Shown here piece by piece: positions 21,099 through 32,051 of a stretch of 37,606 nt of DNA. This DNA is from Erwinia sp. ErVv1 (lineage in GTDB: Bacteria; Pseudomonadota; Gammaproteobacteria; Enterobacterales; Enterobacteriaceae). Within the stretch, counting starts at the first letter, position 1. The number at the start of each line of letters is the position of its first letter. The stretch is from contig NZ_CDPK01000001.1 of NCBI RefSeq assembly GCF_900068895.1, positions 328,908 through 366,513 on the forward strand, given 5' to 3'. The translations under genes and the position numbers were made by a program. The notes below the pieces were generated by a model, which had not been told where the DNA came from, ran no database searches, and worked only from the letters and a program-made list of their open reading frames with translations.

Positions 21099-22967
21099 AT
21101 GAGTTCTGAAAAGAAGCAGTCCCTGAGTGCCGTCACCCTGGCGGCAATAGGCGTGGTGTATGGCGATATCGGCACCAGCCCCCTGTATACCCTGCGTGAA
21201 TGCCTTTCCGGCCAGTTTGGCTTTGGGGTGGAACGCGATGCGGTGTTTGGCTTTCTCTCTCTGATTTTCTGGCTGCTGGTGCTGGTGGTGTCGCTGAAAT
21301 ATATCAGCTACGTGATGCGGGCCGATAACGCGGGCGAAGGGGGGATCCTGACCCTGATGTCGCTGGCGGGCCGCAATACCGGGTCGAAAGCCACGGCGAT
21401 ACTGGTGATCATGGGACTGATCGGCGGCAGCTTCTTCTACGGTGAGGTGGTGATTACCCCGGCGGTATCGGTGCTGTCTGCCATTGAAGGGCTGGAAATC
21501 GCTGCGCCAAATCTGGACACCTGGATTGTACCGATGGCCATTGCCGTCCTGACCCTGCTTTTTGTCATTCAGAAACACGGCACCGGTATGGTCGGCAAAC
21601 TCTTTGCCCCGGTGATGCTGGTGTGGTTCCTGGTACTGGCGGTAATTGGCGCGCTCAGTATCAAGGAAAACCCGGACGTGCTCCACGCTCTGAACCCTTA
21701 CTGGGCAGTGCACTTTTTTATGGAGTACAAAACGGTCTCCTTCTTTGCGCTGGGTGCCGTCGTGCTGGCCATCACCGGCGTGGAAGCGCTGTACGCGGAT
21801 ATGGGCCATTTCGGCAAGCTGCCGATCCGACTGGCCTGGTTCGTGGTGGTGTTGCCGTCGCTGGTGCTCAACTACTTTGGTCAGGGCGCGCTGCTGCTCA
21901 AACATCCTGAGGCGATCAAGAACCCGTTTTTCCTGCTGGCACCCGACTGGGCGCTCTATCCGATGCTGGTGCTGGCAACGCTGGCGACCGTTATTGCCTC
22001 TCAGGCGGTGATTTCCGGCGTCTTCTCCCTGACCCGGCAGGCCGTGCGGCTGGGCTATCTGCCGCCGATGCGTATCGTGCATACCTCAGAAGAGGAGTCC
22101 GGCCAGATCTACATCCCGGTGATTAACTGGATCCTCTATTTTGCGGTCGTGATTGTCATTCTCGGCTTCCAGCACTCAAGCAATCTTGCGGCGGCCTACG
22201 GCATTGCCGTGACCGGCACCATGGTGCTGACCGCCATACTCTGTTCCGTGGTGGCGATTAAGAACTGGCACTGGAACCGCTATCTGGTGCTGACGCTGCT
22301 GGTGGGGATGTTATGCATTGACGTGTCGCTGTTTTCCGCAAACCTGATCAAAGTGTTCTCCGGCGGCTGGCTGCCGCTGTGCCTGGCGCTGGTGATGTTT
22401 ATTGTCATGACAACGTGGAAAAGCGAGCGCTTCCGCCTGCTTCGGCGTATGCACGAGCACGGTAATTCCCTTGAGGCGATGATTACCTCGCTGGAAAAAT
22501 CCCCGCCGGTACGCGTGCCGGGTACTGCCGTTTATATGTCGCGTGCGCTGAACGTCATTCCCTTTGCTATGCTGCATAATCTCAAGCATAACAAGGTGTT
22601 GCACGAGCGGGTGGTGCTGCTGACGATGCGAAATGTCGATGCGCCCTACGTGCATAACGTGAAGCGCGTGACGATCGAACAGCTTTCACCCACCTTCTGG
22701 CGCGTGGTGGCAAGCTACGGCTGGCGTGAAACGCCCAATGTGGAAGAGATTTTTCACCGCTGCGGCCTTGAGGGGCTGAGTTGCAGAATGATGGAGACGT
22801 CGTTCTTTATGTCGCATGAGTCGCTGATTATTGGCAAGCGGCCCTGGTATCTGCGGCTGCGCGGCAAGCTGTTTCTGGCACTACAGAGGAATGCGCTGCG
22901 CGCGCCCGACCAGTTTGAGATCCCGCCCAACCGGGTTATTGAACTGGGTACCCAGGTCGAGATCTGA
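21099..22967 (+). CDS. kup: Low-affinity potassium:proton symporter Kup (TrkD)
   Basis: The product is 622 aa, as in E. coli. It begins [20 protein letters not shown], followed by the signature [15 protein letters not shown] in the first membrane helix. About 12 hydrophobic segments fill residues 12-430, and a cytosolic C-terminal domain follows. It imports potassium with protons in the inner membrane. The Shine-Dalgarno is weak. The gene converges on qseC with only 43 bp between, and no strong terminator is seen there. Confidence 0.97.
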   Translation: MSSEKKQSLSAVTLAAIGVVYGDIGTSPLYTLRECLSGQFGFGVERDAVFGFLSLIFWLLVLVVSLKYISYVMRADNAGEGGILTLMSLAGRNTGSKATAILVIMGLIGGSFFYGEVVITPAVSVLSAIEGLEIAAPNLDTWIVPMAIAVLTLLFVIQKHGTGMVGKLFAPVMLVWFLVLAVIGALSIKENPDVLHALNPYWAVHFFMEYKTVSFFALGAVVLAITGVEALYADMGHFGKLPIRLAWFVVVLPSLVLNYFGQGALLLKHPEAIKNPFFLLAPDWALYPMLVLATLATVIASQAVISGVFSLTRQAVRLGYLPPMRIVHTSEEESGQIYIPVINWILYFAVVIVILGFQHSSNLAAAYGIAVTGTMVLTAILCSVVAIKNWHWNRYLVLTLLVGMLCIDVSLFSANLIKVFSGGWLPLCLALVMFIVMTTWKSERFRLLRRMHEHGNSLEAMITSLEKSPPVRVPGTAVYMSRALNVIPFAMLHNLKHNKVLHERVVLLTMRNVDAPYVHNVKRVTIEQLSPTFWRVVASYGWRETPNVEEIFHRCGLEGLSCRMMETSFFMSHESLIIGKRPWYLRLRGKLFLALQRNALRAPDQFEIPPNRVIELGTQVEI

Positions 22968-23010
22968 TAACAGAGGGGACGGGCATAAGGCCTGGCCCCG
23001 CTACCTCAGA

Positions 23011-24357
23011 TTACCAGCCGATTTCCGCCGCAAAGCCGCCTTCCGGGCGGTTACCGAAGCTCGCCTGCATACCGTGCTGGCGGGCAATATGGCTGACGAT
23101 TGACAGGCCAAGCCCACTCCCCGATTTCTCCTGCCCCGGCGGCCGAAAAAAACGTTCGCCAATGCGCGACAGTGCCGTGCTGCTGACGCCCGGCCCATTG
23201 TCCACCACCTTCAGACCCCGGGCAGAAAGCGCCAGTCTGATGCTGCCGCCCGGCTCGCTGTAGCGGATCGCGTTATCCAGCAGGTTGCGTACCAGCAGGG
23301 CAAGCAGCAGCGGGTTACCCGCCCGCATCACCGGTGAATCAGGCGCATCCAGCATTATCTCCACCCCGGCATCCTGAGCCGCAGCGTAATGGTCGATAAC
23401 CGCCTGTTGCAGGAGCTGTTGCAGATTGATCGGCTCTGTTTGCAGCGTTTCATCGCTGTCGAGCCGCGACAGAGTAAGCAGCTGATCAACCAGTCTGGTG
23501 GCCCGATCGATACCGGCATCCAGGTTTTTCAGGGCATGGTGTCGTACGGCGAGATCGTCATGCGCCAGCTGCGCCACTTCGGTTTGCACCTTTAATGCGG
23601 CGAGCGGGCTCCTCAGTTCATGGGCGGCATCGGAGGTAAAGCGGCGTTCGCGCTGAAGCATCTCGCCGATGCGGACGAAAAGCGCGTTCAGCTCATCCAG
23701 CAGCGGGCGCACCTCCTGAGGCACACGAGGCTCAACCAGCGGCCTCTCATCCGCGGGCGCGCGCAGGCGAAGCTGCTGGGCGATTCGTTTCAGCGGGGCC
23801 AGCTCGTGCGTAACCAGCCACAGCAGCAGCAGCAGCATGATCGGCAGCACCACCAGCCAGGGGATCAGATTCGCCTGGACGATATCGCGGGTCATATCAT
23901 TGCGGTATTCCCACTGCTGGCCAACCATCACCACAAACTGATTGTCCGCCGTGGGAAGCCTGACCAGTCGCCACAGATCGTCCTCGCCCTTTAATTTGCC
24001 GTTGCTAAAGCCGTTGCGCGATGGCTGAAAGCGAAAATCTCTGCCGTTATCGCCGTCATTAATGACCATCCTGCCGTCGCGGGTAAATACCGCAAAGGCC
24101 AGCACATCATCATCCTGTTCTCCGCGATGGTGGCGCAGCAGCTTTTTTGTTTTCGGCAGCGTCAGCGGTTGCCGGGTTAGCTGAGCAGGATCCATCGCCG
24201 TCAGCCGCTTAGCAAACAGCATCTGCTGCGTATCAAACAGCTCGTTGATTTTATCCCGCGTCTGCCACCAGGATCCTACGCTGGCCACGCCCCAGCAGAT
24301 TAACGTGAGCAGAATAAACCCCAGCATCAGGCGCAGGCGCAGGCTGAGGGAGTTCAT
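23011..24357 (-). CDS. qseC: Sensor histidine kinase QseC
   Basis: The product is 448 aa (E. coli 449). A first membrane helix (about 11-30) is followed by a periplasmic sensor region of about 130 residues, a second helix (about 163-184), and a HAMP region. The H-box [19 protein letters not shown] has phosphorylated His246. The ATP domain has DNAIRYS, DNGPGVS and GSGLGLSIV. QseC phosphorylates QseB and is described in E. coli as sensing autoinducer-3 and catecholamines. Its start overlaps the qseB stop by 4 bp. In E. coli this locus lies far from kup, next to ygiW, as here. Confidence 0.93.
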   Translation of the reverse strand: MNSLSLRLRLMLGFILLTLICWGVASVGSWWQTRDKINELFDTQQMLFAKRLTAMDPAQLTRQPLTLPKTKKLLRHHRGEQDDDVLAFAVFTRDGRMVINDGDNGRDFRFQPSRNGFSNGKLKGEDDLWRLVRLPTADNQFVVMVGQQWEYRNDMTRDIVQANLIPWLVVLPIMLLLLLWLVTHELAPLKRIAQQLRLRAPADERPLVEPRVPQEVRPLLDELNALFVRIGEMLQRERRFTSDAAHELRSPLAALKVQTEVAQLAHDDLAVRHHALKNLDAGIDRATRLVDQLLTLSRLDSDETLQTEPINLQQLLQQAVIDHYAAAQDAGVEIMLDAPDSPVMRAGNPLLLALLVRNLLDNAIRYSEPGGSIRLALSARGLKVVDNGPGVSSTALSRIGERFFRPPGQEKSGSGLGLSIVSHIARQHGMQASFGNRPEGGFAAEIGW

Positions 24358-25016
24358 GCTGAGCCCCCCAGCGTGTAGCCAACGCCGTGTACCGTACGGA
24401 TAAACTGGCTGCCGAGCTTTTTACGCAGGTGATGAATATGCACCTCAACGGCATTGCTGGAGATCTCCTCATCCCAGCTGTACAGCTTCTCCTCAAGCTG
24501 CGCGCGCGTCAGTACCCTGGACGGGTTCATCATAAACAGCTCGAGCAGCGCCAGCTCGCGGGACTTAAGCGTCAGAGGTTCGCCGTTGTGGGTGACGCGG
24601 TGAGAGTGAGGCTCCATCGACACCGGTCCGTGGTTAAGGACAGGCTGTAACTGACCGTGGCGGCGGCGGATCAGCGCCTGTAACCGTGCGGCGACCTCAC
24701 TCAGCGCAAAGGGTTTGCAGAGGTAGTCATCGGCACCCTGCTGAAGGCCGGCGACCCGCTGTTCCAGCGCATCCCTGGCCGTCAGGATCAGTACGGGGAT
24801 ATCCTGGCCCTGCTGACGCCACTGGCGCAGGATCGCCAGCCCGTCCATGCCCGGCAGGCTCAGATCCAGCACCACCGCATCATAAGGCGCGCCCAGCAGC
24901 GCAGACAGCCCCTCGCTGCCATCGGTAAACCAGTCCACGCTGAAGCCCAGCTTGTGCAGACCGGCTTTGATGCCGTCGCCAATCAGGCGATCGTCCTCAA
25001 TCACTAAAATACGCAT
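24354..25016 (-). CDS. qseB: OmpR/PhoB-family response regulator QseB
   Basis: The product is 220 aa. The receiver domain has acidic residues in IEDDRL, phospho-acceptor Asp51 (VLDLSLPG) and Lys in LCKPFA. The winged-helix domain ends [14 protein letters not shown]. The sequence is close to E. coli QseB throughout. Paired with QseC, it controls its own operon and ygiW through the divergent promoter region. A tandem CTTAAG-type box in that region fits the PmrA/QseB class of regulators. Confidence 0.94.
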   Translation of the reverse strand: MRILVIEDDRLIGDGIKAGLHKLGFSVDWFTDGSEGLSALLGAPYDAVVLDLSLPGMDGLAILRQWRQQGQDIPVLILTARDALEQRVAGLQQGADDYLCKPFALSEVAARLQALIRRRHGQLQPVLNHGPVSMEPHSHRVTHNGEPLTLKSRELALLELFMMNPSRVLTRAQLEEKLYSWDEEISSNAVEVHIHHLRKKLGSQFIRTVHGVGYTLGGSA

Positions 25017-25136
25017 TGGCGGATTCCTTATATCGTTAAGGATTTATACGTAACAGCGTGACGTTTTGTACAGGACGTTCGGCGCTTTTCGTGGATATTG
25101 CCCCACTTAATGAAAAAAATTCACCGCAGGCGCCCT

Positions 25137-25153
25137 CTTAAGATCCTGTTAAG
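25137..25153 (+). promoter_or_regulatory. Tandem QseB/PmrA-type box upstream of ygiW
   Basis: CTTAAG (25137-25142) and GTTAAG (25148-25153) are direct half-sites 11 bp apart, the spacing of PmrA-class boxes. A -10-like TGTAAT (25164-25169) with an upstream TG lies 10 bp downstream. A further CTTAAT lies at 25106-25111. Together they suggest QseB control of ygiW and of qseBC itself. Confidence 0.6.
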
Positions 25154-25235
25154 AACGCTGTGGTGTAATCCTTTCTGAAGACCACAGCCTGCGCGGTAAA
25201 AACTACCGCGCCTCAAGGGAATACAGGAGAATATG

Positions 25236-25634
25236 ATGAAAAAGAGCGCTGCGTTATTTGCTATTGCTGCCCTGGTATCCACGCCGGTACTCGCGGCCCA
25301 GAGCGGCGGCTTTGTTGACCCAAATGCGCCGGCGGCTGCCGTACAACAGGGCGGATTCAGCGGCCCTGACGGCACTCAGGCCACGGTGAAACAGGCGCTG
25401 GAGATGAAAGATGATGCCTGGGTGACCCTGCGTGGGCATATTGAAAAACGCGTGGGTGATAACGAGTATCTGTTCCGCGACGCAACCGGCACGATGACGG
25501 TTGAGATTGACCACAAACGCTGGCAGGGGCAGAACGTAACGCCCGCTGACAACGTAGAGCTGCGGGGCAAAGTCGATAAAGATCACGGCACCCTGGAGCT
25601 GGACGTGAAGCACATCAGTAAGGTGCAGGGCTGA
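25236..25634 (+). CDS. ygiW: YgiW/VisP-type periplasmic OB-fold protein
   Basis: The product is 132 aa. A signal peptide (MKKSAALFAIAALVSTPVLA) is followed by a low-complexity linker with two GGF repeats and a bacterial OB-fold domain (DAWVTLRGHIEKRVGDNEYL to ELDVKHISKV). VisP in Salmonella binds peptidoglycan and affects stress resistance and lipopolysaccharide; the role here is inferred. The second of two adjacent ATGs is chosen because AGGAG is 6 nt before it. It is divergent from qseB, the same arrangement as in E. coli. Confidence 0.92.
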   Translation: MKKSAALFAIAALVSTPVLAAQSGGFVDPNAPAAAVQQGGFSGPDGTQATVKQALEMKDDAWVTLRGHIEKRVGDNEYLFRDATGTMTVEIDHKRWQGQNVTPADNVELRGKVDKDHGTLELDVKHISKVQG

Positions 25635-25665
25635 TCCCAGGGCGCAGGTAAGAAACGTGCGGGCA

Positions 25666-26547
25666 TTACTCCGCCGTGAGCATCGCGACCAGGTGCAGGA
25701 CCGCCGGTGAGCGGTCAAAACGCCGCCATGCCAGCGCAATATCGGTATTGAGCGTGGCGTCATCGATCTGATGAAAGGTGACGCCCGGATAGCTGATACA
25801 GCACAGCGAAGCGGGCACGATGGTAAAGCCAAACCCGGCAGCAACCATGCCAATGGCCGGTAATATCTGCGGTGACTGCTGGCCTGGTTTCGGCTGGAAA
25901 CCGGCGCGCAGGCAGGCCGCAATCACCATCTCATACAGGCTGGGCGACACCTCACGCGGGAAAACAATCAGCGGTTCATCCGCCAGCTGGGCCAGCGACA
26001 GGCATGGCTCGCCGCCAAGGGCGTGTCCTTCGGGCAGCACCACCCGCATCTGCTCAGTGGCGATCACCTTCAGATTAAATGCCTTACTGCTTTCGCAGGG
26101 CAGACGCACGATCGCCGCATCCAACAACCCTTCCTGTAAATCGTGCATCAGCGCGGACATGTTCTGCTCACGCGACAGCAGGGTCATATCCGGATAGCGG
26201 TCCTGAAACCGTCGGATGAGGGTAAAAACGGCGGAATGAAAGGCGACGGAACTGGCAAACCCCAGTGACAGCTCTCCGCTAATGCCGCGCGCAATCCCCC
26301 TGGCCTTTTCCAGCGCCAGCCCGGTCAGTTCCAGGATCTGGCAGGCATCCTGATAAAAGGCCTCTCCCGTTTCCGTTAGCTCGACCCCACGCGTCAGCCT
26401 TTTCAGCAGCGGCGTACCTATTTCCCGCTCCAGCCTGAGGATCTGCTGGCTGAGCGGCGGCTGAGAAATTCCCAGCATTTCGGCGGCGCGCGTAAAGTGG
26501 CGCGTTTGTGCAACCGCCACGAAATAACGCAGATGGCGAAGTTCCAT
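25666..26547 (-). CDS. budR: LysR-type regulator of the butanediol operon, BudR
   Basis: The product is 293 aa. The N-terminal winged helix-turn-helix is MELRHLRYFVAVAQTRHFTR followed by AAEMLGISQPPLSQQI. The C-terminal periplasmic-binding-like effector domain includes VRLPCESSKAFNL and VAAGFGFTIVP, shared with Klebsiella BudR. In Klebsiella and relatives this regulator activates the bud operon in response to acetate and low pH. It is divergent from budA, with a palindromic site between. Its 3' end converges on ygiW with a 31-bp gap and no evident terminator. Confidence 0.9.
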   Translation of the reverse strand: MELRHLRYFVAVAQTRHFTRAAEMLGISQPPLSQQILRLEREIGTPLLKRLTRGVELTETGEAFYQDACQILELTGLALEKARGIARGISGELSLGFASSVAFHSAVFTLIRRFQDRYPDMTLLSREQNMSALMHDLQEGLLDAAIVRLPCESSKAFNLKVIATEQMRVVLPEGHALGGEPCLSLAQLADEPLIVFPREVSPSLYEMVIAACLRAGFQPKPGQQSPQILPAIGMVAAGFGFTIVPASLCCISYPGVTFHQIDDATLNTDIALAWRRFDRSPAVLHLVAMLTAE

Positions 26548-26593
26548 ATTAAATTCGTCTCAAAGTAGTGGCTTTTCTATATTGGTATCCCCG

Positions 26594-26616
26594 ACTGAAT
26601 CGAGTCAATATTCAGT
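26594..26616. promoter_or_regulatory. Probable BudR operator between budR and budA
   Basis: ACTGAAT (26594-26600) and ATTCAGT (26610-26616) are perfect inverted arms with a 9-bp spacer, and they fit the T-N11-A shape of LysR sites. The site lies in the 105-bp divergent spacer, 36 bp before the budA start. Confidence 0.6.
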
Positions 26617-26652
26617 TAACAAATCTTAACTGTTTAGATCCTGAGGGGCGTG

Positions 26653-27435
26653 ATGAAACATTCTGTAACCGACTGTATGTGCGAACAACAGCTGGCGTCT
26701 ACCGTCAGTGCATTACGGCAACATAAACCAGAAAGCGTTATCTATCAGACCTCTTTGATGAGTGCGCTGCTCAGTGGCGTTTACGATGGCACCACTACCG
26801 TTGCCGACCTGCTGCGTAAGGGCGATTTTGGCCTCGGCACCTTTAATCAGCTCGACGGCGAGCTGATCGCCTTCGACAAAGAAGTTTACCAGCTGCGATC
26901 CGACGGCAGCGCAACCTCGGCCGATCCGCAGCAGAAAACGCCGTTTGCCGTGATGACGTTTTTCAATCCGCAATATCGTCACGTGCTGAACGGCCCGGCC
27001 AGTCGTGAAGCTGTTCATCAGATTATCAATGAGCAGGTCACTTCCGATAACCAGTTTTGTGCGCTGCGCATTGACGGCCTTTTCTCCTCGGCGCAGACGC
27101 GCACGGTTCCCTGCCAGCATCGCCCTTATCGTTCCATGCCGGAAGTGCTGGGCCAGCAGCCCACGTTTCACTTCACCGACCGTCGCGGCGTGGTGATTGG
27201 TTTCCGCACCCCGCAATACATGCAGGGCATCAACGTGGCGGGCTATCACGAACACTTTATTACCGACAATCGTCAGGGCGGTGGGCACCTGCTGGACTAT
27301 CAGCTGGAAGAGGGCGTACTGACCTTCGGTGAAATCAGCAAGCTGGTTATCGATCTGCCCAACGACAGCGATTTTCTCAAGGCTGACCTGAATCCTGAAA
27401 ATCTGGATTCCGCTATTCGCTCTGTTGAGAGCTAA
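26653..27435 (+). CDS. budA: Alpha-acetolactate decarboxylase
   Basis: The product is 260 aa. The zinc-binding cluster is visible in [20 protein letters not shown] (His199, His201, His212), and Glu70 in QLDGE corresponds to a conserved active-site acid. The enzyme converts (S)-2-acetolactate to (R)-acetoin with loss of carbon dioxide. The start is the ATG at 26653, 4 nt after GAGGGG; the GTG just before it is less well placed. It is the first gene of budABC, with 19 bp to budB. Confidence 0.95.
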   Translation: MKHSVTDCMCEQQLASTVSALRQHKPESVIYQTSLMSALLSGVYDGTTTVADLLRKGDFGLGTFNQLDGELIAFDKEVYQLRSDGSATSADPQQKTPFAVMTFFNPQYRHVLNGPASREAVHQIINEQVTSDNQFCALRIDGLFSSAQTRTVPCQHRPYRSMPEVLGQQPTFHFTDRRGVVIGFRTPQYMQGINVAGYHEHFITDNRQGGGHLLDYQLEEGVLTFGEISKLVIDLPNDSDFLKADLNPENLDSAIRSVES

Positions 27436-27454
27436 ACCCTTTTTAGGAGCTATG

Positions 27455-29134
27455 ATGAAAAATCCAACCGAGACTCCGGTATGGCAGCACGGTGCCGATC
27501 TGGTCGTGGCGCAGCTTGAAGCGCAGGGCGTAAAGCAGGTTTTCGGCATTCCTGGCGCAAAAATCGATAAGGTCTTTGACTCGCTGGTGGACTCAACCAT
27601 CCAAACTATTCCGGTTCGTCACGAAGCCAACGCGGCCTTTATGGCCGCTGCGGTGGGCAGACTCACCGGCAACGCGGGCGTGGCGCTGGTCACCTCAGGC
27701 CCGGGCTGTTCAAATCTGATCACCGGTATGGCGACCGCCACCAGCGAGGGCGATCCGGTCGTGGCGCTGGGCGGCGCAGTTAAGCGCGCCGACAGCGCTA
27801 AACAGGTCCATCAAAGTATGGATACCGTGTCGATGTTCCGTCCGATCACCAAATTCGCTGCGGAAGTGACCGATTCAAATGCCCTGGCTGAAGTGCTTTC
27901 CAACGCCTTCCGCTATGCGGAACACGGCCGCGGGGGTGGGTCATTTGTCAGCCTGCCGCAGGATATTGTCGATCAGCCCGCCAAAGGCTACCCGCTGCTC
28001 TGTAAAGGCCATGTGGTTCTGGGCTCGGCACCGGACTCCGCCATTGATGAAGTGGCGAAGCACATCGCCAGCGCGAAAAACCCCGTGCTGCTGCTGGGCC
28101 TGATGGCCAGCCAGACCGGTAACAGCGATGCGCTGCACCGCCTGCTTGCCAGCAGCCATATCCCGGTGACCAGTACCTATCAGGCCGCCGGCGCCGTCAG
28201 GCAGGAGCACTTCTCCCGCTTCGCTGGCCGGGTTGGCCTGTTTAATAACCAGGCGGGCGATCGCCTGCTGCGCCAGGCCGATCTGATTATCACCATCGGC
28301 TACAGCCCGGTTGAGTATGAACCTGCGATGTGGAACAGCGGCAACGCCACGCTGGTGCATATTGATGTTCTGCCCGCCGATACGGACAACTGCTATCTGC
28401 CGGATGTCGAGCTGGTCGGGGATATTGCCTCCACCCTCGATAAGCTGGCGGATAAAATTACCGCGCCGCTGCAGCTCAGCGAACAGGCCGCCTCCGTGCT
28501 TCAGGATCGTCAACAGCAGCGCCAGCTTCTGTCGCTCCAGGGCCAGAGCCTTAACCAGTTTGCTTTGCATCCGCTGCGTATCGTGCGGGCCATGCAGGAC
28601 ATCATTAACAGCGACGTGACCCTCACCGTGGATATGGGCAGCTTTCATATCTGGATCGCCCGCTACCTTTACAGCTTCCGCGCGCGTCAGATCATGATCT
28701 CTAACGGCCAGCAAACGATGGGCGTGGCGCTGCCGTGGGCGATTGGCGCGTGGCTGGTGGATCCGAGCCGTAAGGTGGTTTCCGTCTCCGGTGATGGCGG
28801 CTTCTTACAGTCCAGCATGGAGCTGGAAACGGCGGTCAGACTCGGTGCCAATATTCTGCACATTATCTGGGTGGACGAGGCCTACAACATGGTGGCGATG
28901 CAGGAAGAGAAGAAATATCACCGCGTGTCAGGCGTGAAATTCGGTCCGGTCGATTTCAAAGTCTATGCCGAGGCGTTTGGCGCCGCCGGCTTCTCGGTAA
29001 ACAGCGCGGCCGAGCTGGAACCGACGCTGCGAAAAGCGATGGATGTGCAGGGACCTGCTGTGGTCGCCGTGCCAGTAGACTATGCTGATAATCCGATGCT
29101 GATGGGTCAACTGCATCTGAGCCAGATTCTGTAA
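27455..29134 (+). CDS. budB: Catabolic acetolactate synthase
   Basis: The product is 559 aa, the Klebsiella BudB length. It has thiamine-diphosphate enzyme domains: an N-terminal PYR domain with Glu in [12 protein letters not shown], a central domain, and a C-terminal PP domain with GDGGFLQSS. It joins two pyruvates to acetolactate without FAD or a regulatory subunit. The metal-binding loop reads VDEAYNMV, where Klebsiella, as I remember it, has VDNGYNMV; the Asp is kept. Of two adjacent ATGs, the second is 5 nt after AGGAG and is chosen. Confidence 0.96.
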   Translation: MKNPTETPVWQHGADLVVAQLEAQGVKQVFGIPGAKIDKVFDSLVDSTIQTIPVRHEANAAFMAAAVGRLTGNAGVALVTSGPGCSNLITGMATATSEGDPVVALGGAVKRADSAKQVHQSMDTVSMFRPITKFAAEVTDSNALAEVLSNAFRYAEHGRGGGSFVSLPQDIVDQPAKGYPLLCKGHVVLGSAPDSAIDEVAKHIASAKNPVLLLGLMASQTGNSDALHRLLASSHIPVTSTYQAAGAVRQEHFSRFAGRVGLFNNQAGDRLLRQADLIITIGYSPVEYEPAMWNSGNATLVHIDVLPADTDNCYLPDVELVGDIASTLDKLADKITAPLQLSEQAASVLQDRQQQRQLLSLQGQSLNQFALHPLRIVRAMQDIINSDVTLTVDMGSFHIWIARYLYSFRARQIMISNGQQTMGVALPWAIGAWLVDPSRKVVSVSGDGGFLQSSMELETAVRLGANILHIIWVDEAYNMVAMQEEKKYHRVSGVKFGPVDFKVYAEAFGAAGFSVNSAAELEPTLRKAMDVQGPAVVAVPVDYADNPMLMGQLHLSQIL

Positions 29135-29145
29135 CACACGTTTAA

Positions 29146-29928
<783 letters not shown>

Positions 29929-29937
29929 TCCTGTATT

Positions 29938-29972
29938 GCAGACCGGCTCCGGTCGGTCTGCTGTTCTTTTTC
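29938..29972 (+). terminator. Intrinsic terminator of the bud operon
   Basis: GCAGACCG (29938-29945) pairs with CGGTCTGC (29954-29961), with an 8-nt loop, followed by a T-rich tail. It lies 10 bp after the budC stop. Confidence 0.85.
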
Positions 29973-30013
29973 CTCCCATTCCCTTCTCCTAAGTCAAACC
30001 CGCATCGCCGCAG

Positions 30014-30026
30014 GCGAAACGTTTCG
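30014..30026. promoter_or_regulatory. Upstream RbsR-type operator
   Basis: GCGAAACGTTTCG contains the 12-bp palindrome CGAAACGTTTCG (30015-30026), the LacI-family core shared with the second operator 78 bp downstream (centre to centre). Confidence 0.75.
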
Positions 30027-30041
30027 ATAGCGATCACATTT
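30020..30041 (+). promoter_or_regulatory. CRP-like site upstream of rbsD
   Basis: The right half GATCACATTT matches the CRP consensus exactly over 10 nt; the left half is poor. It overlaps the upstream operator, so RbsR and CRP could compete. Confidence 0.5.
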
Positions 30042-30055
30042 TCCACGCATGGTGA

Positions 30056-30083
30056 TTGTTTTCCCGTCTGGCTTTCATACACT
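30056..30083 (+). promoter_or_regulatory. Probable rbs operon promoter
   Basis: TTGTTT (30056-30061) and TACACT (30078-30083) are separated by 16 bp. The match is moderate, and the position between the two operators supports it. The downstream operator begins 7 bp after the -10, over the expected transcription start. Confidence 0.5.
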
Positions 30084-30090
30084 CCCCGCA

Positions 30091-30106
30091 AGCGAAACGT
30101 TTCGCT
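30091..30106. promoter_or_regulatory. Main RbsR operator
   Basis: AGCGAAACGTTTCGCT is a perfect 16-bp palindrome, the known type of RbsR site. It lies just upstream of the rbsD ribosome binding site. Confidence 0.85.
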
Positions 30107-30118
30107 CTGGAGTGAATG

Positions 30119-30538
30119 ATGAAAAAAGGCACCTTACTGAATTCTGAAATATCGGCGCTGGTTTCCAGGCTCGGGCATACCGACAGCCTGGTAATTGGTG
30201 ACGCGGGACTGCCCATTCCGGCTGGCCCTCAGCGTGTTGATCTGGCGCTGACGCAGGGGATCCCCAGCTTTTTACAGGTGGTGAAAGCCGTGACCGACGA
30301 GATGCAGGTAGAAAGTGTCATCATCGCCGAGGAGATTAAGTCCCATAATCCTCAGCTTCTTAGTGAACTCTCCGCTCTGCTCGACTTACTGCAACAACAC
30401 CAGGGAAACACCATCGCGATTTCGTACGTGAGTCACCAACAGTTCAAACAGCAAACGCAGCGTAGCCAGGCGGTCATTCGCAGCGGGGAGTGTTCTCCCT
30501 ATGCCAATATCATCCTGTGCGCTGGCGTGACCTTCTGA
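30119..30538 (+). CDS. rbsD: D-ribose pyranase
   Basis: The product is 139 aa, as in E. coli. The conserved LGHTDSL (His20) and GDAGLPIP (Asp28) belong to the active site, and the end [15 protein letters not shown] is family-typical. It interconverts the pyranose and furanose forms of ribose so that RbsK can act. Two adjacent ATGs exist; the second is 6 nt after GGAG and is chosen. It is the first gene of rbsDACBKR. Confidence 0.96.
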   Translation: MKKGTLLNSEISALVSRLGHTDSLVIGDAGLPIPAGPQRVDLALTQGIPSFLQVVKAVTDEMQVESVIIAEEIKSHNPQLLSELSALLDLLQQHQGNTIAISYVSHQQFKQQTQRSQAVIRSGECSPYANIILCAGVTF

Positions 30539-30545
30539 GGCCGTC

Positions 30546-32051
30546 ATGCAACCTTTATTGCAGCTGCAAGGCATTGATAAATCCTTTCCCGGCGTCAAGG
30601 CGCTTTCCGGCGCCGCGCTGGCGGTCTATCCCGGACGCGTTATGGCGCTGGTGGGTGAGAACGGCGCCGGTAAGTCCACCATGATGAAAGTGATGACCGG
30701 CATTTACCCCCGGGATGCCGGCTCGGTGAAATGGCTCGGTAACGAGACCACGTTTAGCGGGCCAAAGGCATCACAGGAAGCCGGCATCGGCATCATCCAT
30801 CAGGAGCTTAACCTGATCCCGCAGCTCAGCATTGCTGAGAATATCTTTCTGGGGCGGGAGTTTGTTAACGGCTTTGGCCGCATCCTGTGGAAAAAAATGC
30901 ATGCCGAGGCGGACGTCCTGCTTAAACGCCTGAACCTGCGCTTTAGCAGCCACAGGCTGGTGGGCGACCTGTCGATTGGCGACCAGCAGATGGTCGAAAT
31001 CGCCAAGGTACTGAGCTATCAGTCCAAAGTGATTGTGATGGACGAGCCAACGGATGCGCTGACCGATACCGAAACCGCCTCGCTGTTTCGCGTCATCCGC
31101 GAGCTGAAAGCGCAGGGCTGCGGCATTGTCTATATCTCCCACCGGATGAAAGAGATCTTTGAAATTTGCGATGACGTAACCATCTTCCGCGACGGCCAGT
31201 TTATTGCCGAACGCGCGGTGGAGAGCCTGGACGAGAATTCGCTGATTGAAATGATGGTGGGCCGCAAGCTGGAAGAGCAGTATCCACGGCTGGACAAAGC
31301 CCCCGGCGAAGTTCGCCTGAAGGTTGAGCATCTCAGCGGACCGGGCGTGGAGGACGTCACCTTTACGCTGCGTAAGGGCGAGATCCTGGGCGTGGCAGGG
31401 CTGATGGGCGCGGGACGAACCGAACTGATGAAGGTGCTTTACGGTGCGCTGGCCCGAACCCACGGCAGCGTAACGCTGGATGGGCGGAATATCCTCACCC
31501 GCACGCCGGAAGATGGGCTGCGAAACGGCATTGTCTATATCTCCGAAGACCGCAAGCGTGACGGGCTGGTGCTGGGCATGTCGGTGAAGGAGAACATGTC
31601 GCTGACCGCGCTGGACTACTTTAGCCACGGCGGCGGCAGGCTGAAACACGCAGAGGAGCAGCTGGCGGTCAGCGACTTTATCACCCTGTTTAAGGTGAAA
31701 ACGCCGTCGATGAACCAGCCGATCGGCCTGCTTTCCGGCGGCAATCAGCAAAAGGTGGCCATCGCCCGTGGGCTGATGACCCGTCCTAAAGTCCTCATTT
31801 TGGATGAACCCACCCGCGGCGTGGACGTCGGCGCTAAAAAAGAGATCTATCAGCTTATTAATCAGTTTAAGGACGAGGGGCTGAGCATCATTCTGGTTTC
31901 CTCTGAAATGCCGGAGGTGCTGGGCATGAGCGACCGCGTGCTGGTGATGCACGAAGGGCGCCTGAGCGGTGATTTCCCAATTGAACAGGCCACGCAGGAA
32001 GTCCTGATGGCGGCGGCAGTAGGTAAGCTACAGAGTGTGGAGCACGCATGA
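30546..32051 (+). CDS. rbsA: Ribose ABC transporter, ATP-binding protein
   Basis: The product is 501 aa, as in E. coli, with two fused ATPase domains. The first has Walker [10 protein letters not shown] (37-45) and a signature-like LSIGDQQ. The second has a degenerate Walker A (GAGRTE, with Arg for Lys, usual for sugar importers of this class) and the signature LSGGNQQ with [10 protein letters not shown]. It powers ribose import through RbsC. GAGG is placed 5 nt before the ATG, and the stop overlaps the rbsC start by 4 bp. Confidence 0.97.
   Translation: MQPLLQLQGIDKSFPGVKALSGAALAVYPGRVMALVGENGAGKSTMMKVMTGIYPRDAGSVKWLGNETTFSGPKASQEAGIGIIHQELNLIPQLSIAENIFLGREFVNGFGRILWKKMHAEADVLLKRLNLRFSSHRLVGDLSIGDQQMVEIAKVLSYQSKVIVMDEPTDALTDTETASLFRVIRELKAQGCGIVYISHRMKEIFEICDDVTIFRDGQFIAERAVESLDENSLIEMMVGRKLEEQYPRLDKAPGEVRLKVEHLSGPGVEDVTFTLRKGEILGVAGLMGAGRTELMKVLYGALARTHGSVTLDGRNILTRTPEDGLRNGIVYISEDRKRDGLVLGMSVKENMSLTALDYFSHGGGRLKHAEEQLAVSDFITLFKVKTPSMNQPIGLLSGGNQQKVAIARGLMTRPKVLILDEPTRGVDVGAKKEIYQLINQFKDEGLSIILVSSEMPEVLGMSDRVLVMHEGRLSGDFPIEQATQEVLMAAAVGKLQSVEHA

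Noticed and set aside
21018-22082. Long open frame of 354 codons antisense to kup
   Set aside because: Low-complexity product rich in His, Gln and Arg, no ribosome binding site, and it lies wholly opposite a conserved gene; an effect of codon bias in kup.
22968-23010. GGGG/CCCC-type hairpin between kup and qseC as a terminator
   Set aside because: The stem is weak and there is no T-tract in either direction.
26713-27600. Open frame of 295 codons antisense to budA and the start of budB
   Set aside because: It spans two well-supported genes on the other strand and has no domain or ribosome binding site.
30771-31952. Open frame of 393 codons antisense to rbsA
   Set aside because: The same kind of codon-bias shadow; no recognisable domain and no start signals.
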